Shown in pieces: positions 16,955 through 24,937 of a stretch of DNA of 47,549 bases (positions within the stretch are counted from its first letter, which is position 1; each line of letters opens with the position of its first letter). A model generated the notes under the pieces. The model saw nothing but the letters and a program-made list of their open reading frames with translations, was not told the origin of the DNA and made no database searches. The DNA is from Aeromonas popoffii. GTDB lineage: Bacteria; Pseudomonadota; Gammaproteobacteria; Enterobacterales; Aeromonadaceae. The stretch is taken from the NCBI RefSeq assembly GCF_000820025.1, contig NZ_CDBI01000091.1, positions 25,390-72,938 of the forward strand. Reading direction: 5' to 3'. Made by a program: the position numbers and the translations under genes.

Positions 16955-17578
16955 TCACTCAGTGACCAGCTCACGGGCATCGGCATACTCGCCCTGCATG
17001 GGCTGGCTGACAGCACGGGCGAAGCGCTCATCCAGGTGAAAGCGTATACCGACCCCGCGCACTGCGCCCAGATCCACCGCCTGACGGTGGCCGAGTCGCT
17101 CTATGGGCAGGCCGAGACGGCGGAAGATGCGCTCCACCGGTAGGCTGACCACGGCGACCAGTTCCCTGATCCCCTTCGCCTTGGCGAAGGCATAGACCTC
17201 GCGGAAGATAATACAGGTCAGCTCGCTCACCCCGCAGCCCATGCGCGGTGCCCGGTTGGCGTCGATGGCAAGGCGGGTCAGCTCCCACACGTCGTTGCTG
17301 CGCGGTGGTGCCTCACCGGCGAGGGCGCTGGGGAATATGCTGGGCAGCATGTAATCCTGGGCGCAACTGAGCAGCCGGATGCAGCCACACAGGCCTTCTT
17401 CGTCCTCGATCAGCACCCAATGGGTGTCCGGGGTATCGAAGCTGTCCTGCTCCAGGCCACGGTGGGACTCCACATCCCAGCCGAGGCGATCGGAGAAGAC
17501 GCGATTACGGAAGCGATAAAGCTCGTTTTCTACCTCCCATCTGGGGTGTTCTTTTAATTTTCCTTTGAAAACAAGCAT
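16955..17578 (-). CDS. ahyI: Acyl-homoserine lactone synthase AhyI/AsaI
   Basis: A 207-residue LuxI-family enzyme that makes acyl-homoserine lactones from S-adenosylmethionine and acyl-ACP; the Aeromonas enzyme makes mainly the C4 (and C6) signal. Invariant residues are present: R24, F28, W34, D45, D48, R68, E99 and R102. GGAG stands eight bases upstream of ATG 17578. The gene is divergent from ahyR across 62 bases, the standard Aeromonas arrangement. A candidate sRNA converges on its 3' end. Confidence 0.96.
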   Translation of the reverse strand: MLVFKGKLKEHPRWEVENELYRFRNRVFSDRLGWDVESHRGLEQDSFDTPDTHWVLIEDEEGLCGCIRLLSCAQDYMLPSIFPSALAGEAPPRSNDVWELTRLAIDANRAPRMGCGVSELTCIIFREVYAFAKAKGIRELVAVVSLPVERIFRRLGLPIERLGHRQAVDLGAVRGVGIRFHLDERFARAVSQPMQGEYADARELVTE

Positions 17579-17607
17579 TCAGGTGTCTCCATTTTAGTGT
17601 TCGGCGC

Positions 17608-17613
17608 TATAAT
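17608..17613 (+). promoter_or_regulatory. -10-like TATAAT in the ahyI-ahyR spacer
   Basis: A perfect TATAAT stands on the plus strand 28 bases before the ahyR start. The overlapping minus-strand ATTATA could serve ahyI. The short spacer means the two promoters must overlap. No convincing -35 is visible for either. Confidence 0.4.
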
Positions 17614-17618
17614 CGAGG

Positions 17619-17630
17619 CCCTGGCCAGGG
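17619..17630. repeat. Palindrome overlapping the ahyR ribosome-binding region
   Basis: CCCTGGCCAGGG is a perfect 12-base palindrome whose 3' arm merges with the AGGGGGG Shine-Dalgarno sequence of ahyR. It may be a regulator site (CTGG/CCAG resembles a shortened lux box) or an RNA fold that hides the ribosome site. Confidence 0.5.
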
Positions 17631-17640
17631 GGGCTAGCAT

Positions 17641-18423
17641 ATGAAACAAGACCAACTGCTTGAGTACCTCGAACATTTCACTTTGGTAACGGACGGGGAT
17701 CGTTTGGCCGAGTTGATCGGTCGGTTCACGCTCGGTATGGGCTATGACTACTACCGGTTCGCGCTGATCATTCCCATGTCGATGCAAAGGCCCAAGGTGG
17801 TGCTGTTCAATCAGTGCCCCGATTCCTGGGTGCAGGCCTATACGGCCAACCATATGCTGGCCTGTGATCCCATCATTCAGCTGGCCCGCAAGCAGACCTT
17901 GCCCATTTATTGGAACCGGCTGGAAGGACGGGCGCGTTTTCTGCAAGAGGGCAGTTTGGATGTGATGGGGCTGGCGGCGGAGTTCGGACTGCGCAACGGC
18001 ATTTCGTTTCCGCTGCACGGTGCGGCGGGGGAAAACGGCATACTGTCGTTTATTACCGCCGAGCAGGCGTCGAGCGATCTGCTGCTGGACTCCTCGCCCA
18101 TCCTCTCCTGGATGTCCAACTACATCTTCGAGGCGGCGATCCGGATTGTGCGGGTCAGTCTGCGGGAAGATGACCCTCAGGAGGCCCTGACTGACCGGGA
18201 GACCGAATGCCTGTTCTGGGCCAGTGAAGGGAAAACGTCGGGTGAAATTGCCTGCATCCTGGGGATCACGGAACGTACCGTGAACTACCACCTCAATCAG
18301 GTCACCCGTAAAACGGGGTCGATGAATCGCTACCAGGCCATCGCCAAGGGGGTGAGCAGTGGCATTTTGCTGCCCAATCTGGAGCAGGTCCTTGTCACCA
18401 ACTTCCCCAAGCTGATGCAATAA
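17641..18423 (+). CDS. ahyR: AHL-responsive LuxR-type regulator AhyR/AsaR
   Basis: A 260-residue regulator. The signal-binding domain (about 20-165) carries the conserved ligand residues W63, Y67, D76, P77, W91 and G120. The C-terminal helix-turn-helix (about 182-245) contains LTDRETECLFWASEGKTSGEIA and ITERTVNYHLNQVTRK. It binds the signal made by AhyI and activates or represses target genes, including virulence functions in Aeromonas. ATG 17641 has AGGGGGG seven bases upstream. It is divergent from ahyI. Confidence 0.96.
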   Translation: MKQDQLLEYLEHFTLVTDGDRLAELIGRFTLGMGYDYYRFALIIPMSMQRPKVVLFNQCPDSWVQAYTANHMLACDPIIQLARKQTLPIYWNRLEGRARFLQEGSLDVMGLAAEFGLRNGISFPLHGAAGENGILSFITAEQASSDLLLDSSPILSWMSNYIFEAAIRIVRVSLREDDPQEALTDRETECLFWASEGKTSGEIACILGITERTVNYHLNQVTRKTGSMNRYQAIAKGVSSGILLPNLEQVLVTNFPKLMQ

Positions 18424-18458
18424 AACCTGCTGATTTTCGGGGCAGAGCGACAGGCTCA

Positions 18459-18484
18459 CAATTGTCAGATCATGCAATTGACAG
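18459..18484. repeat. Direct repeat in the ahyR-argO gap
   Basis: CAATTGTCAG (18459-18468) and CAATTGACAG (18475-18484) are nearly identical copies 16 bases apart, about 150 bases before argO. They also contain a TGTCA/TGACA inverted pair. They could be operator half-sites for argO control by ArgP or AhyR; not assigned. Confidence 0.4.
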
Positions 18485-18625
18485 TTGGTGCCGGATGGGG
18501 GTCATTCCTGCCATCAGGAATTCGCTTGATTAGAAAAATGAATGTATCAGAAGATTTATGAATTTCTCTGAACACTTCGTTGCCCCTTATAGTGCCGTCC
18601 AACCTCTCTTTTGGACGGTTCATTC

Positions 18626-19246
18626 ATGTTTGCAACTATCCTGCAAGGCTTCACTCTCGGCCTTGCCATGATCATTCCCATCGGTGCCCAGAACGCCTTC
18701 GTGTTGAGCCGGGGCATCCACCGTAACCACCATCTGTTGGCGGCGACGCTCTGCTGTCTGTGCGATCTCATCCTGATCGGAATTGGGGTCTTCGGTGGGG
18801 CCAATCTGCTGGCGGCCAGCCCCCTGGGTCTGGCACTGCTGACCTGGGGTGGCGTGCTGTTTCTCGGCTGGTTCGGCATTCGCTCCCTGCGCAGTGCCTG
18901 GCGGGGGCAGGGGGCTGCACTGGCGGACTCGCCCCGGTTGATGGGGTTAAAGAGCGTGCTGGCCATGACGCTCGGGGTGACGCTGCTCAATCCTCACGTC
19001 TATCTGGATACCCTGATGCTGCTCGGCTCCTTCGGCAGTCAGTTTGCCGAGGAGTTGCGACCGGCCTTTGCAGCCGGGGCCATGTTGGCCTCCCTAGTCT
19101 GGTTCTACAGCCTGGCATTTGGCGCGGCTGCGCTCTCGCCCTGGCTTGCCCGCGGCAGGGTCCAGCAAGCTATTGATACTATTGTTGGTTTCATCATGCT
19201 GGGGTTGGCGTTGCAACTGGTTAGCGGAACTTTGCTGACCTCATAA
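18626..19246 (+). CDS. argO: Arginine exporter ArgO (LysE family)
   Basis: A 206-residue six-helix inner-membrane exporter of the LysE family. Family signatures are GLAMIIPIGAQNAFVLSRGI at the N-terminus, LLTWGGVLFLGWFGIRSLRSAW and LGVTLLNPHVYLDTLMLLGSFG. ATG 18626 is used; an in-frame TTG at 18611 is less likely. In E. coli argO is activated by ArgP and lies beside it; here ahyI and ahyR separate the two. A TATAGT at 18588-18593 is a plausible -10. Confidence 0.93.
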   Translation: MFATILQGFTLGLAMIIPIGAQNAFVLSRGIHRNHHLLAATLCCLCDLILIGIGVFGGANLLAASPLGLALLTWGGVLFLGWFGIRSLRSAWRGQGAALADSPRLMGLKSVLAMTLGVTLLNPHVYLDTLMLLGSFGSQFAEELRPAFAAGAMLASLVWFYSLAFGAAALSPWLARGRVQQAIDTIVGFIMLGLALQLVSGTLLTS

Positions 19247-19361
19247 GGCTTTTTTTGTGTCGTACCTCATAAAAATTAATCCCAGCTTCATGCCCTGACA
19301 TATTCGTCTGTTAAATTCCTGCCGCTGGTAAAGCGACACTCATAATAAAAGGAACAAAACA

Positions 19362-21353
19362 GTGAATAAAACCATGAAGCTGGGTGCTATTGCAGCCATA
19401 GTGCTGTTGTCTGCCTGTAGCAACGAAAACGACAGCAAGGCGCAACCGGGAACGGTTGCCCTGCGTCTGATCCAGACCTCCGATATTCACTCCAACGTGC
19501 TGGGGTTCGACTACTACCAGAACAAGGAGGATCGCAAGTTTGGCTTCTCCCGCACCGCGCTGCTGATCCGCGCGGCCCGCGCCGAAAACCCCAACAACCT
19601 GCTGCTCGACAATGGTGACCTGATCCAGGGCACGCCGCTGGCGGATTACATCTTCGAGCAATCCGGTGCCGGCTACCTCGACAAGCAGGCCCATCCGGTG
19701 TTCAAGGCCATGAACGAGATGGGCTATGACGCCGGCAACCTGGGTAACCACGAGTTCAACTACGGGCTGGATTACCTCGCCAAGACACTGCAGGGCGCCA
19801 AGTTCCCCTATGTGAACGCCAACGTGTTCGAGGCGGGCGCTTTCAAACGCGATGCCAAGGGGCAAATAGACTGGAGCGGCAACAAGTTCAAGCCTTACCT
19901 GCTGCTTGAGCGCAAGGTGAAGGATGACAAGGGCCAGTTGCAGACTGTCAAGGTGGGCATACTGGGACTGACCCCGCCGCAGGTGCTGCAGTGGGACAAG
20001 CGTCATCTGGAGGGCAAGGTGGTGGTGGCCGACATGGTCGAGACCGCCAATCATTATGTGCCCGAGCTGCGCGCCAAGGGCGCTGACATTGTTGTAGTGG
20101 TGGCGCATACCGGCATCAACGCCAGCAGCTACGAGGCCATGATGGAGAACTCCGCCTGGCATCTGGCCAAGGTGCAAGGGGTGGATGCCCTGATGCTGGG
20201 TCATGCTCACAAGAACTTCCCGGGCGATTTCCCGGATCTGCCGGAGGTGGACAACCAGGCCGGCACCCTGCGCGGTGTACCGACAGTGATGCCTGGCTAC
20301 TGGGGCAATCACCTCGGTATCATAGACCTCACTCTGGAACAGGTGGGCGGCAAGTGGCAGGTGAAACAGAGCCAGGCCAGCCTGCGCAAGATTGACTCCA
20401 GCGAAGGCAGCGCCGTGGATCAGCGGGTTGTGGATCTGGTGCAGGCGGATCACGACGCCACCAACCAATGGCTGGATGAGCCGCTCGGCAAGATCACCTC
20501 CTCCATCGACAGCTTCTTCGCTCTGGTGCAGGACGACCCTTCGGTGCAATTGGTGAGCGATGCCCAGCGTCGCTACGCCGAGCAGCTGCAACAGGACGGT
20601 CTGCTCAAGGAGCCCTACCCGATCCTGTCGGTGGCGGCGCCCTTCCGTGGCGGTCGCAATGGCATCAACGACTTCACTTATGTGGCCCAAGGTGACATCT
20701 CCTTGCGCAACGTATCTGACCTCTACATCTATCCGAATACTTTGCAGGTGGTCGAGGTGAATGGTGCCACCGTCAAGGAGTGGCTGGAGATGAGCGCCGG
20801 TCAGTTCAACCAGATCGACACCGGCAAGACAGAGGTGCAGTGGCTGGTGAACGAAAAGTTCCCCACCTACAACTTCGACGTGATCGATGGGGTGAACTAC
20901 GAGGTGGATATCACCCAGCCGGCCCGTTACAGCAAGGAAGGGCTCAAGGTCAGCGATGGTCAGCGCATCAGCGCGCTTACCTTCAACGGCCAGCCCATGG
21001 ATCCGGCCCAGAAGTTCTACGTGGTGACCAACAACTACCGTGCCAGCGGTGGTGGCCACTTCCCGGGTGTCGACGGCAGCAACATAGTGCATGAAGATCC
21101 CTCCGAGACACGGGAGATCATAGCCCAGTACCTGAAGGCCCAGTCTGCTGACAACCCGGGTGGTTTCAGCCCTGCGGCCAACAACAACTGGCACATGAAG
21201 GCTCTGCCGGCCAACGTGGACGTGCGGCTCTACTCCTCCCCCCGCGAAGAGGCCAAGCAGCTGGCTGGCGCGGATCTGGAGTACAAGTCCACCCTGCCGA
21301 TGGACGATGCCCAGCACCCCGGCTACGCTATCTTCCGGCTGATCCGTCAGTAA
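19362..21353 (+). CDS. cpdB: 2',3'-cyclic-nucleotide 2'-phosphodiesterase/3'-nucleotidase, lipoprotein
   Basis: A 663-residue periplasmic-side phosphoesterase that converts 2',3'-cyclic nucleotides and 3'-nucleotides to nucleosides. The metal motifs of the calcineurin-like domain are visible: TSDIHSN (39-45), DNGDLIQGTPL, GNLGNHEFNYG, VVAHTGIN and LGHAHKNFPGD. A 5'-nucleotidase C-terminal domain with NYRASGGGHFPG follows. The N-terminus ends in LLSAC with Cys19, a lipobox, so this copy is membrane-anchored, unlike soluble E. coli CpdB. The GTG start at 19362 has AAAGGA eight bases upstream. With nupC, it fits salvage of external nucleotides. Confidence 0.92.
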   Translation: MNKTMKLGAIAAIVLLSACSNENDSKAQPGTVALRLIQTSDIHSNVLGFDYYQNKEDRKFGFSRTALLIRAARAENPNNLLLDNGDLIQGTPLADYIFEQSGAGYLDKQAHPVFKAMNEMGYDAGNLGNHEFNYGLDYLAKTLQGAKFPYVNANVFEAGAFKRDAKGQIDWSGNKFKPYLLLERKVKDDKGQLQTVKVGILGLTPPQVLQWDKRHLEGKVVVADMVETANHYVPELRAKGADIVVVVAHTGINASSYEAMMENSAWHLAKVQGVDALMLGHAHKNFPGDFPDLPEVDNQAGTLRGVPTVMPGYWGNHLGIIDLTLEQVGGKWQVKQSQASLRKIDSSEGSAVDQRVVDLVQADHDATNQWLDEPLGKITSSIDSFFALVQDDPSVQLVSDAQRRYAEQLQQDGLLKEPYPILSVAAPFRGGRNGINDFTYVAQGDISLRNVSDLYIYPNTLQVVEVNGATVKEWLEMSAGQFNQIDTGKTEVQWLVNEKFPTYNFDVIDGVNYEVDITQPARYSKEGLKVSDGQRISALTFNGQPMDPAQKFYVVTNNYRASGGGHFPGVDGSNIVHEDPSETREIIAQYLKAQSADNPGGFSPAANNNWHMKALPANVDVRLYSSPREEAKQLAGADLEYKSTLPMDDAQHPGYAIFRLIRQ

Positions 21354-21373
21354 TACCTGACTGAAACCGGCGA

Positions 21374-21405
21374 TAAAAAAAGCCCTCGCAGTGCGAGGGC
21401 TTTTT
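21374..21405. terminator. Bidirectional terminator between cpdB and slyB
   Basis: AAAGCCCTCGCA pairs with TGCGAGGGCTTT, with A and T runs on both sides, between converging genes. Confidence 0.9.
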
Positions 21406-21428
21406 CGTGGGCAGCTGGTGGCGTGTGT

Positions 21429-21896
21429 TTAGTTCACCACAGCCACGTTGACCCTGCCGTTGCTCTGGGTCATACGAACCCGTGCGCCGGTAGTGAAGGT
21501 GGGGCTGGCTTTTTGTACCACTACGATGATTTCGCCGGTATCTCTTTTGATCTCGAGCTCGACGCCGTCGACCTGATTCAACCTGTTGCCGATGGCGTTG
21601 CCTGCCGCCGCGCCGCCAATGGCACCGCCGGCAGTGGCAATGTTACGGCCGGAGCCACCACCTATGGTGCTGCCTAGCAGGCCACCGACTACGCCACCAC
21701 CTATGGTCCCCAAAACAGACTCATCTTGGGCTTGGATCGTGACGGGACGGGTGGAGGTGATGGTGCCGAAGCTGACAGTTTGCACCTGTTTGGCGCGATC
21801 CCTCGTGTAGACGTCGCCAGAGAAAACATTGCTATTGGCGCAGCCAGTGACGGTCGTTGCGGCCAACAGGGCAATAAGAGTCGTTCGTTTCAACAT
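21429..21896 (-). CDS. slyB: SlyB/Pcp-type outer-membrane lipoprotein
   Basis: A 155-residue lipoprotein. The signal peptide ends in TVTGC with lipidated Cys19. A glycine-zipper segment (about 62-100, rich in GGGVVGGLLGS and GGAIGGAAAGNAIGN) and a C-terminal beta domain follow. This is the SlyB/Pcp architecture. SlyB proteins are envelope-stress lipoproteins of the outer membrane, often in the PhoP regulon; no PhoP box was identified here. Confidence 0.9.
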   Translation of the reverse strand: MLKRTTLIALLAATTVTGCANSNVFSGDVYTRDRAKQVQTVSFGTITSTRPVTIQAQDESVLGTIGGGVVGGLLGSTIGGGSGRNIATAGGAIGGAAAGNAIGNRLNQVDGVELEIKRDTGEIIVVVQKASPTFTTGARVRMTQSNGRVNVAVVN

Positions 21897-22034
21897 GAGG
21901 GGCCTCCTGGGCTGGCATCTGATCTGGTTAATTCGGTTAGTGAGTTTAACTTTACGCTAAGCGGATTGAGCATGACACCCGCAAAGTGTAACCAATTATC
22001 AGACTCGGGGGGAGAGACGTTGTCAGCGGCCGGG

Positions 22035-22487
22035 TCAGCCAAGCCGTTTTTCCAGCAGCAGGCGAGCTTCATCCGGGCCAAAATAGTCGCGCTCCTCGGC
22101 AAGTTTTTGATAACCAAGTCGAAAGTAGAGGCGTTGGGCCGGATTGGCGGGATCCACTGTCAGCCTGACGTGTTCGACCCGCAAGTCTGTCAGCGCCTGC
22201 TCCACCTTTAGCATCATGCGCTCGGCGAGGCCGAAGCCGCGCGCCTCGGGCAACACAGCCAGTGAGAGCAGCCAGCCTTGCGACCGATTCTGTCCCAGCC
22301 CGCCCAGGGCATAGCCCAGCAGCCTGCCATCCAGTTCGGCGACCAGCAGCAGCTCGGGCCACAGATCCATGGCCTGACGGAAGAAGAAGCCGGGGTAGGT
22401 ATCCTCCCCGAAGACGTCGACATCGATCTGCCAGATGGCGTGCATGTCGGTGTGGCGAGCCACTCTCAAAATGGGGGGCTGATGCAT
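22035..22487 (-). CDS. GNAT-family N-acetyltransferase
   Basis: A 150-residue acetyltransferase of the GNAT fold. The acetyl-CoA binding motif A is seen in LSLAVLPEARGFGLAERMML, preceded by the beta strand ELLLVAELDGRLLGYALG and followed by LYFRLGYQKLAEERDYFG, a RimI-like ending. The substrate cannot be told. ATG 22487 has AGGAG five bases upstream; the upstream in-frame ATG at 22502 has none. Confidence 0.85.
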   Translation of the reverse strand: MHQPPILRVARHTDMHAIWQIDVDVFGEDTYPGFFFRQAMDLWPELLLVAELDGRLLGYALGGLGQNRSQGWLLSLAVLPEARGFGLAERMMLKVEQALTDLRVEHVRLTVDPANPAQRLYFRLGYQKLAEERDYFGPDEARLLLEKRLG

Positions 22488-22609
22488 CCGGGCTCCTGTC
22501 ATTGCATGCGTGCTGCCGTGCGGCAGTCAAAAAAGGAGCACAGGTTAGTGGGCCAGCCGGACTGATGCAAGCTGGTCTGGTGATGGGGCCGGCGCCGCAG
22601 CTGCCCGAT

Positions 22610-23014
22610 TCAGGGTGGCAGGGGCCGATTGCTGGGCAATCTGGGGGCCTTGCGACGGCTGTCCAGCAGGTGGTGCAGGGCGAGCCAGGGGTGATGCCAC
22701 AGCATGCGCAGGCCGCTCCACTTCATGATCAGTTGTATCTGTTTGCGCATGGCCGGGGCATAGCAGTGGATGTTGCAGTTGGCACAGGTGGGTTTGTGGC
22801 CGTGACCATAGCGGCAGCGCCGCAGGCGCTGGTGGGCGAATGCTTGCAACTGCTGGCAGTGCCGGCAGGCGGGATCCTGATGATGGTGGTCGCAGTAGAG
22901 GCGGATCATGGCGCTGACCGTCTGCTGCTCGCGCATGAGTCTGGGGTGGTCACTCGCCTGTTTGCTGACTGCGGCGTGTGAGCCCCGGGCTGGGCTGGCA
23001 TGATGACTTTTCAT
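22610..23014 (-). CDS. ygbA: YgbA-like protein (nitrous oxide-stimulated promoter family)
   Basis: A 134-residue protein whose C-terminal 100 residues carry the YgbA pattern: REQQTVSAMIRLYCDHHH, a CRHC pair, a second cysteine group KPTCANCNIHCYAPAMR and a WSGLRMLWHHPWLALHHLLD segment. The family is linked to nitric-oxide stress regulation in enteric bacteria, and the cysteines suggest metal or Fe-S binding. ATG 23014 is preceded by AGGAG at ten bases; ATG 23023 is too close to it. A TTGAT-N4-GTCAA motif lies about 40 bases upstream. Confidence 0.8.
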   Translation of the reverse strand: MKSHHASPARGSHAAVSKQASDHPRLMREQQTVSAMIRLYCDHHHQDPACRHCQQLQAFAHQRLRRCRYGHGHKPTCANCNIHCYAPAMRKQIQLIMKWSGLRMLWHHPWLALHHLLDSRRKAPRLPSNRPLPP

Positions 23015-23048
23015 GGCCGCCATTCTCCTGACCTGCTCGTTTGGGGTG

Positions 23049-23062
23049 TTGATACAGGTCAA
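23049..23062 (-). promoter_or_regulatory. FNR/NNR-like site upstream of the ygbA-like gene
   Basis: TTGAT-ACAG-GTCAA matches the FNR/DNR/NNR consensus TTGAT-N4-ATCAA at nine of ten positions. Its centre is about 41 bases from the chosen start codon, which is close for a class II activator site, so the exact promoter geometry is unresolved. Confidence 0.4.
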
Positions 23063-23072
23063 AAGGGGGGAG

Positions 23073-23098
23073 AAAAAACAGGGCCCGCAGGCCCTGTG
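23073..23098 (-). terminator. Rho-independent terminator of the aminopeptidase P gene
   Basis: ACAGGGCC-TGCG-GGCCCTGT on the minus strand is followed by TTTTTTC, directly after the stop at 23102. Confidence 0.9.
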
Positions 23099-23101
23099 TC
23101 A

Positions 23102-24904
23102 TCAGATGAGGCTGGTTGCCTGCTCCAGCCAGGCGAGATCCTCGCCCTCAAGCAGTGGGCTCAGGCGGCGGAACACCTCGACATGGTATTCGTTGATCCA
23201 GCGGAACTCTGCCGGGCTCAGCAGACTGCGGTCGATGAGGCGAGTATCGAACGGCACATAAGTCAGCCGTTCGAAGCCCAGCATGGGCAGCTCGCCGACC
23301 TGTTCCTGCTCGGTCACCACCACCAGGTTTTCGCAGCGGATGCCGAACGCATCTTCCCGATAGTAACCCGGCTCGTTAGAGAGCACCATGCCCGGTTGCA
23401 GGGCGACCATGCTCCCTTTCGGCGCGATGCGCTGGGGGCCTTCATGGACACTCAGGAAGTGGCCGACCCCGTGACCGGTGCCGTGGTCATAGTTGTAACC
23501 GGCTTGCCACAGCGGCATGCGGGCCAGTACGTCGAGCTGGATGCCGGCGGTGCCGCGTGGGAAGCGGGCCTGATCCAGCGCGATATGGCCCTGCAGTACC
23601 CGGGTAAACATCGCTTTCTGCTCGTCACTCACCTTACCCACCTTGATAGTACGGGTGATGTCGGTGGTGCCATCCATATATTGCGCGCCGGAATCCAGCA
23701 GATAGAGGCTGTCCTGACCGAAGGGGCGCGGGGTGCCGTTGGTGTGACGGTAGTGGCACATGGCGGCGTTGGGGCCAAGAGCGGAAATGGTATCGAAGCT
23801 CGGCTCGACATAGTGCTCCTGCTCACGGCGGAATGCTTCCACCTGATCGGCCAGGGTGCCTTCATCCACCCCCTCGAACTCGCCGGAGGCGATCAGCCGA
23901 TCCAACCAGGCAAGAAAGCGGGTGACGGCGACGCCATCGCGCAGATGGGCGGCGCACATGCCGGTCAGCTCGACCTCGTTCTTGCACGCCTTCGGCAGCA
24001 TGGTCGGATCCTGGCCGGCCACCAGGATGGCGCCAGCCTCTTCCATGATGAGCTGGGTCCAGGCGTTGGCCGTGTTGGGGTCGGCCAGCACTTTTTGCTG
24101 GTCTTCACCAATGCGTTGCAGCACGTCACCCAGCTTGTCGATGGGGTAGACGGAGACGTCTTGGCCAACGTGTTGGGTGAAGGCGAAGCAGTCAATTTTG
24201 TCGGTGTCGACGAAGAAATCCATGCTGGTGTTGGCGTAGAGCACGGCAAAGCCCAGCACCACCGGCAGCCGCGCCACATCGCGACCACGCAGGTTGAGCA
24301 GCCAGTTGATGGGCTCAGCCTGGGTCAGCAGCACAGCATCCAGCCCGCGCTTGCGCAGATCTGCCGCCAGCAGTTCACGCTTGGCCTGGCTCGACTGGCC
24401 GGCCAGCTTTTCGCTGTAGAGGATGACCGGGGTCTTGGTCGGCACGGGGCGATCGCTCCAGTGCAGATCGATGGGGTTCTGTTCCACGCGTACCAGCTCG
24501 ATACCACGCTCGGTCAACACGGCCTTGGCGTGTCGATACCAGGCCAGGCTGTGCAGGCGGGCGTCGAAGCCGACCCGGGAGCCGGACGGCAGCTGATCCG
24601 CCAGCCACTGGACGTGGGGATCTTCATTGAGGTGGAGAAACTCAAACAGCTCGGCCGGTGCCTGCATACGGGCCTGCACAGTGTAACGACCGTCGATGAA
24701 CAGGGCCGCCCGCTGCGACATGATGATGGCGAGCCCGGCGGAGCCGTTGAAACCGGTGATCCAGTCCAGACGCTCGGCGTAGGCGGGAATGTACTCGCCC
24801 AGGTGCTCGTCATCGTGGGGGACGATAAACGCGTCCAGCTCCTGCAGGGCCAGCACGGCTCTGACTTGGGCCACGCGGGTTTCAATTATCTCGAAATGAT
24901 TCAT
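23102..24904 (-). CDS. Xaa-Pro aminopeptidase (M24B, three-domain APP1 type)
   Basis: A 600-residue aminopeptidase P that removes N-terminal residues before proline. Two creatinase-N-like domains (about 1-310) precede the M24 catalytic domain. Metal ligands are visible in LLDSGAQYMDGTTDITRTI, GTGHGVGHFLSVHEGP, SNEPGYY and GIRCEN. The length and the extra N-terminal domain match the long, eukaryote-like APP1 form, unlike the 440-residue PepP. It starts 33 bases after a GntR-type regulator gene on the same strand and is probably cotranscribed with it. Confidence 0.92.
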   Translation of the reverse strand: MNHFEIIETRVAQVRAVLALQELDAFIVPHDDEHLGEYIPAYAERLDWITGFNGSAGLAIIMSQRAALFIDGRYTVQARMQAPAELFEFLHLNEDPHVQWLADQLPSGSRVGFDARLHSLAWYRHAKAVLTERGIELVRVEQNPIDLHWSDRPVPTKTPVILYSEKLAGQSSQAKRELLAADLRKRGLDAVLLTQAEPINWLLNLRGRDVARLPVVLGFAVLYANTSMDFFVDTDKIDCFAFTQHVGQDVSVYPIDKLGDVLQRIGEDQQKVLADPNTANAWTQLIMEEAGAILVAGQDPTMLPKACKNEVELTGMCAAHLRDGVAVTRFLAWLDRLIASGEFEGVDEGTLADQVEAFRREQEHYVEPSFDTISALGPNAAMCHYRHTNGTPRPFGQDSLYLLDSGAQYMDGTTDITRTIKVGKVSDEQKAMFTRVLQGHIALDQARFPRGTAGIQLDVLARMPLWQAGYNYDHGTGHGVGHFLSVHEGPQRIAPKGSMVALQPGMVLSNEPGYYREDAFGIRCENLVVVTEQEQVGELPMLGFERLTYVPFDTRLIDRSLLSPAEFRWINEYHVEVFRRLSPLLEGEDLAWLEQATSLI

Positions 24905-24937
24905 GTCGTTAGTGCCAGATGGTTGCTATATGAGTGT

